A stretch of DNA of 64,000 bases from contig NC_089422.1 of assembly GCF_013426205.1 (NCBI RefSeq), forward strand, positions 6,909,001 to 6,973,000, in the 5' to 3' direction. Positions 11,601 to 22,657 of the stretch are shown piece by piece; the first letter of the stretch is position 1; each line of letters begins with the position of its first letter. The notes beneath the pieces are model-generated. The model saw only the letters and a list, made by a program, of their open reading frames with translations. It ran no database searches and was not told the DNA's origin. The translations under genes and the position numbers were made by a program. This DNA is from Metarhizium brunneum. Taxonomy: Eukaryota > Ascomycota > Sordariomycetes > Hypocreales > Clavicipitaceae.

Positions 11601-13086
11601 CCTGGCGAGTCTGACTTCGGGGATCGACATCGCCCGCGCGGCCGGTGGCTTCACACGAGGCCTGATCACGGGTGCCGGGGACGGCGTGCAGGCCATTGGC
11701 GGCATCAACGCCATCCTCAACGGGACTTCTAAGCAGCCGAGCGCGGAAGTGCCCGACAGCAGAGTCGATTTCAACGACTCGACGGGCGGTGCGGCCGTGG
11801 GCTTCGGCCAGGGCTTGGGGAGCTCTGGCGTCGTCACGCTGCAGAAGTTGCTCGCGCAGGGCATCAACTTGGGCGCGGTGCTGTCCGGGGGCTCCAAGGT
11901 GAAGAGGGATGTAGAGGAACCGACCAGGGCGCTGGCGCTGGCAGGTCGAGACGAGGGTGCGGCTTCCGGGCTCAACTTGTCCAGCCTGTTCACGGCGGAT
12001 TCCATCTCTGCCGTGGCGCAAAAGGGCGTCGACGCCCTGACCTGCGATGGCTTCGCGGGCGTGCTGCTCGTGGCCAGCGGCCTGCAGAGCAGCGGCTCCG
12101 TCTCTTTGGGTGGCGGGGGTTTGAGCGAGAATGTGCAAAACGCCCTGAGGGCGCTCATCCCCAAGAGCATGATTCGCGTCGTGTCGCAGGGAAACACGTT
12201 TGACATTGACGGGAAGCAGTTGGGCGACGTCTTCATATCCGGCGGCAACGCGGTGCAAGCCTTGTCCGTCAACGGATTTCCCATCAACATATATACTGCG
12301 TTTGTATCTTTGCATGGTAAGCCCGTCACAAATCCTTGATCCACGTGTAGTCGAGCACAAAAGACACTAACATGTATGATGTGGCTAGTTGGGTCTGCCA
12401 TTATTGGGTTGTTTTTCCTCATGCCCTTCGTCATGAGTCTCACCAGCCTGCGAAACATCCTCACTCGCCTACGCGTGCCGGATGTGCTGCCGAAATGGAC
12501 ACCCAAGGTCTGCAGGCTGACCGTCATCTTTGGCGTGATCCCCTCCCTCATCCTCCTCCCGGTCTTTGGTATTCTCGCCGCGTCGGGTACTCAGCATTTT
12601 CGCACCGCCCACGGGGTAAGTTTGATTCACTCCTCCACCTTTTTCCACCCCCAACGACACTGACAACTCGGCAAGATCCTTGGCCTCATCACCTTCATCG
12701 TTGCTATAGCTGCTGTCGTGCTGTACTTTTACTCCAAGCCTGCTGCGCTCACTCCCGGAGACCCCATCCCGGGAAACAGCCAAGTGACCCGGTTGTCACT
12801 CGCCTCCAACCTCGTGTACCAGCTTCTGTCGGTGCTCTTGTTCTTCACCGCCATCACGGGATACGCCGACTTGAGCAGTGTGACATTGTGCTTGACAAGG
12901 GCTGTGGTTAACTTTGAGACGGCGGTTTGGATCGGAATGGTGCTCGTGCCAGCTTTTGTCATTGGCCAGTTTTTAACCGGCTCGGAACTGCTGCTGGTAT
13001 ACCGAGCGCGCAGGAAGGCAAGAAAAGCGAGAAAGGCGGCGGCACGCGAAAAGACACAGGGGGTCCAAGTCGCAGAGGAGCAGTAG
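8686..13086 (+). CDS. Large secreted/membrane Gly-Ala repeat protein with a five-helix C-terminus
   Basis: Exons 8686-12316, 12389-12615 and 12676-13086 (introns 72 and 60 nt) give 1422 aa. I took the ATG at 8686 because it opens on a signal peptide (FLSVFLLFSVISTAWA) below a TATA-like box. An acidic patch (GDEDEDGDGS) and a Gly-rich segment follow. From about residue 290 to 870 there is an array of roughly 66-aa units. Nine carry G-x-G-(I/L)-G-x-GAA-x-GL-x-L or a close variant, alternating with seven DIPxIAGTLAFGLS-type blocks, PP-rich linkers and NVS/NGT sequons. Less regular copies run to about residue 1030. The last part has five hydrophobic segments (for example GLFFLMPFVMSL and GILGLITFIVAIAAVVLYF) and a basic tail (RKARKARKAAAREK). 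I do not recognise a named family. A surface or wall-spanning role is inferred. Very GC-rich coding sequence explains long empty frames on the opposite strand. Confidence 0.85.
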
Positions 13087-13475
13087 AGCTGTTCTGGTGC
13101 TGGGAGAGAGGGTACATTGCGAAGAAATCAGGCACGAAATGATGAAAAATAGCACCCAACTTGTCTGTATCATGACTGAATGTTTGCGTAGCTCGTCCAT
13201 CTGCCATCAGTTGACACCGTTTAGCCGCAGCCGGCAACTTGAAATATGAAAAATTTGAATGCCAACTTTTGACTCTTTATGTGTCAGTGCCAGTGTGGGA
13301 ATGTGGTAGCCCATATCGCGTTTGTTTTGCGACGTCGCCATTCTGCATAGAGGCATATGTTTCCTGATTGAAATGAAGCTTCTACCGGCGCAATCTGACC
13401 CAAACTACCGTTCTAAACGCCCTATCAATACAGCAAGAAATCCACAACCTATTCCAAGATCAATAAAGGCTTCTC
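13087..13475. other. Convergent 3' intergenic region
   Basis: 389 bp between the stop codons of two converging genes. Only 3' UTR sequence is expected; no gene or repeat seen. Confidence 0.5.
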
Positions 13476-15037
13476 CTATAACTTCGGCTTGAGAATTTCA
13501 CCCCTTTCATCCCTATAAGTAGCAAGTTTGTTCCTCTTGCTGTCTCCGCCGTGGCTGACTTGACAGGGGGCGTCGAACACTCCAGCGCCCGTCTTTTGCC
13601 CTCGTCTCTCCGCTTGGACGTAGTCTCTCTGCCCCTCGCCGAGATACAGCTGCCTCGGGCGCCAGATCTTGACGCCCGACGGGTTCAGCATCTGCTGGCG
13701 CCAGTGCGCCAACCAGCCAACACACCGGGGCACTGCGAACAGGACGGGGTAAAAGCTACAAGGGAGCGGTTAGCAAGATGCACGTATAAATAGGCAGACA
13801 AGGTCTGGAATGATACGTACTCTAGCGGGAATCCCATGGCCTGATAGATGAGGCCCGAGTAAAAGTCCACGTTGGGATACAGGTTTCGGCTGCGCATAAA
13901 GTCGCTCTCCCCAGCAAGCTTAGCAAGAGCCAGCGCCGTGTCGAGGAGCTTGTTGCGGCCAGTCACCTCAAAGACCTCCTCTGCAAGCTGCCGAATAGCC
14001 TTTGACCGCGGGTCCACGTTCTTGTACACGCGGTGGCCGAAGCCGACGAGGACGCGCTCCCGCTTCTCCACCTTGGCCATGAAGGCGGGCACGTTCTCGG
14101 GAGACCCAATCTCCATGAGCATGCGTATGGCGCTCTCCGAGGCGCCGCCGTGGGACGGGCCGTAGAGCGCAGCACACCCGGCGGCAACGGCGCTGTACGG
14201 GTCGACCAACGAGCTCCCGACCTGGAGGACGGTTGCCGTGGAGCAGTTGACTTCGTGGTCGGCGTGGATGATGAACAGGGCGTCGAGGGCCCTCTCGAGC
14301 ACGGGGTGCGGGCGGTACTCGTGTCCGGAGAGGTTGTCGAGCAGGTAGAGAAAGTTGCCTGTGTAGGACAAGCCCTGGGCGGGCCGGTTGAAGGGCCGGC
14401 CCTGTCGCATGCGGTACGATGCGGCGGCGAGCGTGGGCGCCTTGCCGATGATGCGGAGAATCTGCTTGTCGAGGACCTGGAGGGCGGCGGGATCGCCCGT
14501 GGCGGCATCCGTGTAGAGTTTCTGGCCTTGCAGGGATGGGTTCGCTTCTGGGGCAAAGGCGCCCAGGGTGGCAAAGGCAGAGGTCATCATGGACATGGGG
14601 TGAGAGTCATAACGGAAGGACTTGAACATGCCCTCAATGTCGCTGTGGATATACGTGTGGTGCATGATCTCATCTTGCCAGCTCTGGAGCTGCGAGCCGG
14701 TCGGCAGCTCGCCGTAGATGAGCAGGAATGCGGATTCGAGGAAGTTGCTCTTGTTGACGAGCTGCTCGATAGGGTACCCTCGGTATCGGAGGATGCCATC
14801 CTGGCCATTAATGTAGGTGATTTTGCTCTGGACGACGGCTGTGTTCATGTAAGCCGGGTCGTAGACTCGGAGGCCCTGGCTGGTCTCATCCTCGGCACGG
14901 TCGGTGTGCGACTGCGCCTTGATCTTCTTGATGTCGGTGGCCAAGACCGAGTTGTGCTGGATGGGAAGCTCATAGCTTTTGCCGGTGCGGTTATCCACCA
15001 CCGTGAGCGATGGACGGGGGATGGTCTTGACCGTCAT
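13476..15037 (-). CDS. Citrate synthase, probably peroxisomal
   Basis: Condenses acetyl-CoA and oxaloacetate to citrate. Exons 13821-15037 and 13476-13755 (intron 13756-13820) give 498 aa, near the length of plant peroxisomal citrate synthases. The sequence is of the bacterial/plant-peroxisomal type (DGILRYRGYPIEQL). Active-site motifs are present: HADHEVNCST, GPSHGGASE, GFGHRVYKNVDPRS and the Asp of YPNVDFYSG. The splice restores MGFPLDFYPVLFAVPRCVGW, as conserved in the family. The C-terminus is PKL, an accepted type-1 peroxisomal targeting variant, so a glyoxylate-cycle role is likely. An ATG at 15226 would add 63 residues of low-complexity, UTR-like sequence, so I prefer 15037. A methylcitrate synthase activity cannot be excluded by eye. 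Confidence 0.88.
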
Positions 15038-15687
15038 GTTGGCTCGGGGCCAGGCGCGCGGACGAGCGGAAGTGTCAAGGTAGATGTCGCGTGGGAAGAC
15101 GCAGTGATGATGACGGAGAAGCTGGGGTCGAGGAGTGACACTGCAATTGGAAGGGGATGGTTGTGTTGGGCGTTGCGCTTTTAAGTCTGGCCAGAGGTGA
15201 CGAGCTTGGCATATGAAACGGCTCAATTCGGGATGAGCTTCATCAAGACCGAGGCATCGAGTCCACGGTGCCAGCTGTCAAAATAACTGGGTCGCACAAT
15301 CCGCCACATTCTGTTCATGTTCAACAGCACGTGCATCCAGATGGCCATTTGAACTAGAAACATGTCACGACCAATCAGACTGCATCGAAAATGCGTTCGT
15401 GTACGCGTACCAACATGACTGTACCAGCGCTGCTTATCCAACTCAGCTATCGTTGATTTCATATTTGCTACTTGAACCAAAGTCCTTGATCCATCGCGCT
15501 CATGGCCAAACTTCATTGGCCTTGCTACTTTGGCACCTGAGCCGGTGGCGGTTGACGGCAATGTAGCCACCAGGTCCAATAAATCACCATCTGGACAACA
15601 TCGAGTCAATTTTCATGACCCCCAAGGTCATATATTTAGCATTGCCGTCGAGTCTTGTATCAGGATTGCCATCTTGGCGCCACCATC
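15038..15687. other. Intergenic region, no gene seen
   Basis: Holds the upstream region of the citrate synthase gene. A minus-strand frame at 15223-15609 lacks family features and is not called. Confidence 0.4.
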
Positions 15688-16734
15688 TCATCCCAACACT
15701 GCCGGCACGTCTTCCTGGAGATAATAGTCCCTCACCTCCCGTTTGAACCACAGCGTGGCGACCAAAGCCAAGCCATGGAAAACAGTCGTCAAAGATAGCG
15801 CCATGTAAAACGGGGTCCTCGGCGAGCAGACCAACTTGCAGACCATGACAAGCGCAGGAGAAGCAACAATCCACATGATACACACAGCAGCACAGGCCTT
15901 TCGCTCTGCGCCAACGGGACACGGCGACGGCACAGCCCCGATATCCTTGAGCACGCCCGCCGATTCCGGCACCACGCGCAGCCAGACGAGCGTCTGCCCT
16001 CGCCTGGTTGGCCCTTCGAGTGTCAACGGATACAAGGCATCGATGAAGCTCAACGGCCGCGGGATGACCAACGGCTCAGAGCTCGGTATCAGAATATGGA
16101 ACCGGATCCCCTTGCCAGCATCTCCCATGGCTTGAACCAGCGCCACCCTGACGCAGAGCATCCATCTGCAGAGCACAAAGAGGTCGTGCGCAACACCTAT
16201 AAACTCGGGCGGGAGCTGTCCCTCCGCCCTCTCCAGCCTCACAAACGCGCCCATCCAAGCGTTATCAGGGTGAAAAACGAAGAAGCAATGCCCGTTTCCG
16301 TCGTTTCGGTACTGGCTGATTTTCAAGGCGATAAAGTCCCATACCACCCGGGCGAACCCCAGAGAGCTGCAGTCCGTCATGACGATGAAGGGGTCGTTCA
16401 TGGCGGCAACCATGCCGGCCATGTCTGGTAGGTGAAGCGGAATTTGATGGCCGTGGTACGTGTCGCAAGCCTCGGTGGTTATGGTTCCCGTGGCCATCAA
16501 GGCCTTGGTCCGCGATTTGATGGCCGAAGGCCTTGTCGGCGTCCAAATTGACGCCGAGTCATGTTGGATGACCCTTTTGCACGTCGATGCCGAGATGCCC
16601 GGTGCCCCGCGCGACAAGAGCCATTGAAATAGCGATGAGACGTCCCGAACCACGGAGAATATTCCCTCTCGCCACTCTGGATAGTTGCCCACGAGGTAGA
16701 ATGCAATTCCTGCCGAATATACACATTGCCACAT
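15688..16734 (-). CDS. Conserved-looking membrane protein of unknown function
   Basis: A 348-aa frame I do not recognise, but it reads as real protein throughout (for example HQIPLHLPDMAGMVAAMNDP and GHCFFVFHPDNAWMGAFV). There are hydrophobic segments near residues 175-205 and two strong ones at the C-terminus (CAAVCIMWIVASPALVMVCK; PFYMALSLTTVFHGLALVAT). The N-terminus MWQCVYSAGIAFYLVGNYPEW is itself hydrophobic and the frame stays open above it to an AG acceptor near 16790. The true start may therefore lie in an upstream exon, possibly in the minus-strand frame at 17102-17536. The boundaries given are a minimum. Confidence 0.6.
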   Translation of the reverse strand: MWQCVYSAGIAFYLVGNYPEWREGIFSVVRDVSSLFQWLLSRGAPGISASTCKRVIQHDSASIWTPTRPSAIKSRTKALMATGTITTEACDTYHGHQIPLHLPDMAGMVAAMNDPFIVMTDCSSLGFARVVWDFIALKISQYRNDGNGHCFFVFHPDNAWMGAFVRLERAEGQLPPEFIGVAHDLFVLCRWMLCVRVALVQAMGDAGKGIRFHILIPSSEPLVIPRPLSFIDALYPLTLEGPTRRGQTLVWLRVVPESAGVLKDIGAVPSPCPVGAERKACAAVCIMWIVASPALVMVCKLVCSPRTPFYMALSLTTVFHGLALVATLWFKREVRDYYLQEDVPAVLG

Positions 16735-17101
16735 TGTCGCGACGTGCTGAGCATCGTGGGCACGTGGAGCAAAAAGTTGTTGCTACAAGCGACGGAGCAG
16801 AGACGTGGAATAGTAGCTAAACGCAACGATCTATATGCAATGCTGAGCGTTGATATCCGATTCTCATGGTGCGTATTGATGCCCAATGCCCCCGCTGCTG
16901 CAGCTTGTGTCAGACAAATGCATTTGTTCCTGGGTAAATGCGGTGTGACCAAGAAAAGAGTTGACGTCAAAATAGTCGCAACTGCTCAGTATGATATCCA
17001 AACCCACCAACGAACTTCTCTTTTTTTGCAGAAATTGGCAACATGTCAGATTCATTCTTGGCTTCCATGCGGAAACTCGTCCTTCCAGCCAGCGTATTCG
17101 A

Positions 17102-17536
17102 TCAGCCCAAGGTGTATTGTACAACGACGCCGGCATTCGACATGCCGTCCCGTGTCTCAGATTCTGTGGCTATGCTCAAACCGTGCAAGAACACGGCATC
17201 CTGATTTGCAGGCAACTCCTGGCCCTGATGAACGTCATTCGACCGCATGTTGCACCAGCCTACCAGCATCGAAATACAATCGAGCAGTGATTTGGTGGTA
17301 TCCAACGGGGACAGGTCTCGACGCAGCCCGCACTTTTTATAGCGCGGCGACGTAAAGCCGGCACATGGTGCGACCAGACTGGACAACATAATGGTCGCCA
17401 TCAAGTCGACGCTAGCATATTGTCGGCAGACATCTTCTAGGAAACACACGCCAGGGCGCAATGAAAGGCCGTGTTGGCATCGTTTCGGTGATGGTTCCGT
17501 CTTCATTTGATAGCTCGTGTCGGCGTACGAGTTCAA
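17102..17536 (-). CDS. Possible upstream exon or small unknown protein
   Basis: A 144-codon frame with protein-like stretches (MATIMLSSLVAPCAGFTSP, then SPLDTTKSLLDCISMLVGWC). It could be the N-terminal exon of the membrane protein below it, but I could not find one splice that joins the two cleanly. It may also be a chance frame. Confidence 0.25.
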   Translation of the reverse strand: MNSYADTSYQMKTEPSPKRCQHGLSLRPGVCFLEDVCRQYASVDLMATIMLSSLVAPCAGFTSPRYKKCGLRRDLSPLDTTKSLLDCISMLVGWCNMRSNDVHQGQELPANQDAVFLHGLSIATESETRDGMSNAGVVVQYTLG

Positions 17537-18661
17537 GCCTCGTCAACGTGCTGTAGACACTATCAATCTTTCTGTTAGTGGGATATTCAGGTACGCTGGC
17601 TAGTCAAGACAGAATGCGGCTGTAAGTGCTGTCTAGTAACATAACCTGCTGGGTTTAGGCGAGGCCAAGGGCAAAGATACATATGTACCTACACTAATCC
17701 CAAGGGGAGCCCTATGAGAGCAATCTCCAGCCGCCCCTGCAACCTGAAAGATGAGACTCAAAAGTCCACCGGACGGTCATTCATGAGAAGCCGGCGGTTG
17801 GTAACCATATAAAGCTCCCAGTCGTAAATATTTAACCTCGGTCACAGCGCCTCGACCTGCCGAGACTCCTGTTGCCCTGTCTCGGTTCGAACCACCATTT
17901 CCGGCTCATACAAATCCTGTAAAAATTTCCTGTTTACCCTCTACTTTTTTGAATGCGTACGTATTTGCTCATTTCCATGCTCTCTCATGGTTGATCGTCT
18001 GCCGTGCAGCTTGCAGTGTATTTTGTTGAAGGATATTGTAAGTTGTAACCAACTTTTTTTCTTTCTTGCTGGTCAACTAAGCGGTCTAATTGGGATAATG
18101 CCATTGTTTTACAGCGCTTAAAGCTTGTAAGAATATAGACTGACTTTTCGTAAAAACTGCACACATACCATCTAAATCCCGAAACTTGCGATTAAATGTC
18201 ATCGTAAATGCAAAGCCCGGCCTGCTTCCTGGCACTGGGGTCGTTGTCGGAGAGGTAGCCAATCAATGCTCCAGATTCTTCCCAAAAGGGAATATTTGCC
18301 CATGGAACCGGTGTGTTGATATGCTTGGCGTTCGGTGTACAGACCACAATCCCAGAGCGCTTTCACATGCATCATCGTGGGGACTCGAAAAGGTCTTCGT
18401 CCATCACTCACAAACTCGCATAAAAACGGGTCACTACCCAATGGGACATAAAGCCTTCACAGGGCAGGGCGCCTTCAGGTAAGCCATAAAGTTAAGAAAA
18501 AAGAATTGAAATGGACCGTATATGGTGACCCTTGTTTCCACTTGCGTATTCTACTCGCAAGCTTTATCATCGCTGATGCCCCGAACGCCTGCTCCAATAA
18601 AATCGAGCTGCTCAACCCATTATTCCTGTCGAGTTTTCGTAGGAGATGAATTCAATGGTCT
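17537..18661. other. Intergenic region, no gene seen
   Basis: About 1.1 kb between the 5' side of the unknown membrane protein and the 3' end of the sulfate transporter. Only short frames; nothing assignable. Confidence 0.4.
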
Positions 18662-21279
18662 TTACACTATGGCCGACGAGTTCTTACTTTGGGCATCGGT
18701 GACTGCGCACTCCACAGCACTGTAGAGATCACCGTGGAAAAAAGGCCTGTTGACGCCGTGAATTGCAGCCATCCGTGGATTGTCGGCTCTGCTAGAACCC
18801 TCCCACCTCCCTAGCTTCTTCGCGTAACCTGCGACTGCGGTGATAGTTCCTCGTGTCCGTTCCTCGTCAGTGTCAGTGTCCGTAACGCATCGGTTCTCGT
18901 CTCCAAACGGCCCTTCTTTCTCTGAAAGCGTCGCCGCAATGCTGTATATGGGCCTCCAATTTCTGACAGCCTCGGGATTCTCTGCAGTTGGATAACCAAA
19001 GCCCGCTACTCCTAGAGCGCGTCGCGTCCACCGGTTATGGACATTTGCAAAATGCCACTCAACAGTGTCTGGCGCGGAATAGTTATCTAGTTGGTTCCTC
19101 AAGTCGATGAGCCCTTGTACCGATGTAATATCGACATGATTCACTGCCCCGAAATCAAGGACAATGGCACGCAAATATGGAAGAAGATGAGAGTTTGGTC
19201 GGCGTGTCCTGCCCCCGGCGTCATTCCACAGACGGTCCGACTCTTTCTCGTACCCTTCATCGGACAACCTTTGTGTGTTCTGCTCGATATATTTGGCCAA
19301 AATGTCAATGTGGTACGCTTGATTGGTGTAATTGAATCCTTCATGTAGCTGATAAATGAAAACACCAGGATAGGGAGACTCAAGCTTAATGTCCGGGTTA
19401 ATGGATCCAGATCTGTCCAGCGGTATAAACGCATCTGGTGCAGCATGGCATGTTTTGTCGCAGGCAGAATGGCCTTGGCCAGGCCTGTTCTGTTTCGCTG
19501 CCGAAATTCTCTTAGCCTTTACAACTCCCAAGAACGTTCCGCGCGTCCTAGCCAGTCGAACCAACACCAAAACAATTGAGAGGGCTGCACCCGCATAGAT
19601 GGATGCCTCGAGCGAGACAAATATGGCCAAAGCGACTCCAACAACCCAGATCAAAAATTCAACGGGTGAGAGTTGCCAATATTTGTACAAACTACGAGGA
19701 GGCGTTAGCAAGTTGCAAACAGCATGGATGATGAGACCAGCGAGAGCAGCTTTGGGGATATAATAGAAGACTCCAGTCAAGGCATAAAGTGCAAGAATAA
19801 GGACCCCGGCACTGAAGAGTCCCGCTAGGGGGGTTCTGACTCCCGCCTTGGAGAGGACAGCAGAAGCACCAAAGGATCCTGTACAGACGTAGCCACCAAC
19901 AAATGGACTGAGGATATTGGCAGCGCCAAGCGCTACGACTTCTTGAGACGGGTTAACCGTGTAGTTGTACAGCCTGCCCATAGCTTTCGCTATGGCAATG
20001 TGCTCAATGACCAAGATGATGGCCACGGCAGGCAATTCCGGTAGTACCTGCTTAACCAAATTCATTTCGATTCTTGGCACACCGGCGCGCTGAAAGCCTG
20101 TAGACAATGTTATGCAAGGCAAAGATATGATGGGTCTGACGATGGTCCTCACCTCGCTCTATGTGACCCACGATGCGAAATTTGGCGTTCCCCTCCGCCG
20201 TGCTTCGATTCGCCAAATAGCTGATTAAAGTATAGAGCAGCATAGTAAAAGTCAATCTCAAAGACGATATGAATGACCACATTCGCCTCCTCTTCGGTTG
20301 GCGCTGCTCCATTTGGGTGCATATCCCTCGAATACCGAACAGTAGTGCGATGGAAGAGAGGCCAACCGCGGCGTCGAGTTGAGTCTGGGGAAGAAGCTTG
20401 AGCGTCTGAATTATGACTTTATATGGTGGTTCTCTTGTGTTGACGCCTGGGAGGCCCAGCGCAGTAGGTATTTGGGTCGACATGATGGTGATGCTTGCCG
20501 CGGTGACGAATGCAGATATGGGAATATATGGGATGAACTCTACCACCCAGCCCAATCGCACCAGGCCCAGGAAGAGAAGAATTGCACCCGACATCATACT
20601 TAGGCAATGGGCCACCTGCTCGTTTGTATAATCTCCGGTATTTAGGGTGACTCTATTAACCACTTGCCCAACAAGCAGTGATCCTACTGCAGTTGTCTAG
20701 TGTTCAAATATTAGAAGCTAAACGGGACGTCGGTTCGGGCTTAACTATCTAGTCCAGAAGTGGGGGAATTTCCGTTGAGAAAACTTACACCGATGACAAT
20801 GTCTTTGGACGTCCCAAAGATCCAGTACAAGACTGCTCCCGTAAACGAGGTGTATAAGCCGTATGGCGGCGTCAGATCAGCCAACGCAGCATACGCTAAT
20901 GCTTGAGGTACAACGACCAAACCAATAGTTATTCCTGCAGGTTCAAATTAACTTGGCATTCAAAAAGTTTAGTGGCAGTAATGCCAGGACCCCTCATACC
21001 AGCAACCATGTCTCCTGCCAACCATTGAAGATTGTACCGCTGAATCCACGACGCCGACGGGAATAGACTAGTAACATATTCAATGGCTCCTCTCCTTGAA
21101 GGGGCCAATTCCTTGAACCACTCGGCCACCGATGGTTCGTCCTCTACATAGATGTCGGCAGAGTCGAGGATATCCCTAGCCTGCTTGTCCATGTCTGTTG
21201 GCATTGCAATGTAACGCTCAGTGACATTGATGCCAAGGACCTTGCGAACGAACAAATCGGGGATCCGTCGCAATGCCAT
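18662..21279 (-). CDS. SulP-family sulfate permease with STAS domain
   Basis: Plasma-membrane sulfate uptake (sulfate/H+ symport in fungal relatives), feeding sulfur assimilation. Exons 21000-21279, 20789-20934, 20153-20696 and 18662-20097, with introns 20935-20999, 20697-20788 and 20098-20152, give 801 aa. The first exon has the usual acidic N-terminus and YNLQWLAGDMVAG. The second supplies the SulP signature (VVVPQALAYAALADLTPPYG), and later exons the helices and NPSQEVVALGAANILSPFVG. A STAS domain follows (YLRAIVLDFGAVNHVDITSV), interrupted by a polar insert. The length matches fungal sulfate permeases. The start is the first ATG consistent with the family. Which of the fungal SulP paralogues it is cannot be told. 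Confidence 0.93.
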
Positions 21280-22657
21280 GGCGACGAGGACAAATCCGGT
21301 TATTGCAGCGTGTTATCAGAGCAGGGATGTTGTCTGGGAAGCAAACCAGTGCACAGTGAAGCGATTGGCGCAGAATATATTCAAGAAAGTCGTTTGGGTA
21401 TGAAGGGGCGAAATTTTTAGTACAAGAGGAATGCATAGACCGACGAGGGCTACATATATTTGGAACAAAACGGCCCACGGTCTCGAAATGATGCGGGCGA
21501 GAGGGATGGTGAAAATTATCCACGACCGACATGTCGTTATGAGTTCAACGTTGCCAAGACCCGGCAGTCGGAGGGAAGGAGCAAACGAACAAACAAGCTT
21601 AAACCTGAAGCACCCACGGGACCAAGTGGCAGCGTGCAGTATGCGGCGTGCAGCGTACAGCCATCAAACCCATCAACCGCCAGTCTTCAACTGTCGACCC
21701 GTGACGATGATAACTCGTTCCGAGCATCCCAGCCCCGTGCAGGCATCCATGACGAATGAGAACCGTGTCAGTGTGGCATTTGAGACAACAGAGCCAGCAG
21801 AGCGGCAGCCCATAGCAAAGACAACTCGTAGTATGGCGCAAAACCCTCACGTTCCCGCCATGCCAAGGCGATAAATCGCAGCCCAATATTGAATGGACTC
21901 GGGTGGCCATGCGGCCAAGGTGGCCGTGGGCCGGCGGCGGGAGTCGTTGAAAAAATCGTCGGCAGCTGCCTCTGTACCGTCGCAGACCGTGTTGCGGGTG
22001 TCGGTCACGATGGATGCCGCCGATGCCCACCTCATCCGTCACCTTCCGCTGGTCCAAGTTGCCAAGGCGGTTCTGGATCATGGATGGGGGGTGCGGCATG
22101 CGGACCCGGCAGCAACAAGGAAACCTGCCTCAGACATTCTTCGTGTCCTCCATCGTCATCATGGATATTTCATCATGACGCCGCTGCTACGTAGGGTACG
22201 GGCTGTTGGCCCACGGGCGGTTTGCGCCGAACTCGATTGACCCTCGAGCAGCGCCACTTGGCAACCAGATGGCCAAGTTCTGACTCTAGTTCAACGAACC
22301 CATAATTGGCTCGATGAGACCGCAGCAACTTCTTTTTTTACCCAGTGCTCGTCTTCGACATGCACCAGACACAGATATTCCCAGCATCAGTGCCAATCAG
22401 CACCCGAATATGCATGTTCCATATCTGCGGCATTCTGGGCGCATCTCCGCCGTCCACAACACACACAAGTATCAAGTTGAAATGAAATACTCTTCAATCT
22501 TGCCACGAGTTGGGGTTCTTTTCCTCAAACCCATGTTGCTACTGCATTGCGTCTAACACTTTCTGTGTGCTTTATGCCTCATCTACAATCCAGATACCTA
22601 CCTCCTATCAACAGAGGAGTCACCAGTGTACTAATGCAATCCTCACTTCAACCTTCC
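21280..22657. other. Intergenic region, no gene seen
   Basis: 1.4 kb above the sulfate permease start and below the ALG9 stop. Several frames of 60-166 codons overlap on both strands without family features. Confidence 0.4.

Noticed and set aside
14033..15184. Long plus-strand frame antisense to citrate synthase
   Set aside because: It mirrors a well-conserved enzyme with all active-site motifs; the plus frame has no family features.
17870..17910. GGTTCGAACC resembling a tRNA B box
   Set aside because: The flanks do not pair into a T arm and there is no A box or acceptor stem at the right distance on either strand.
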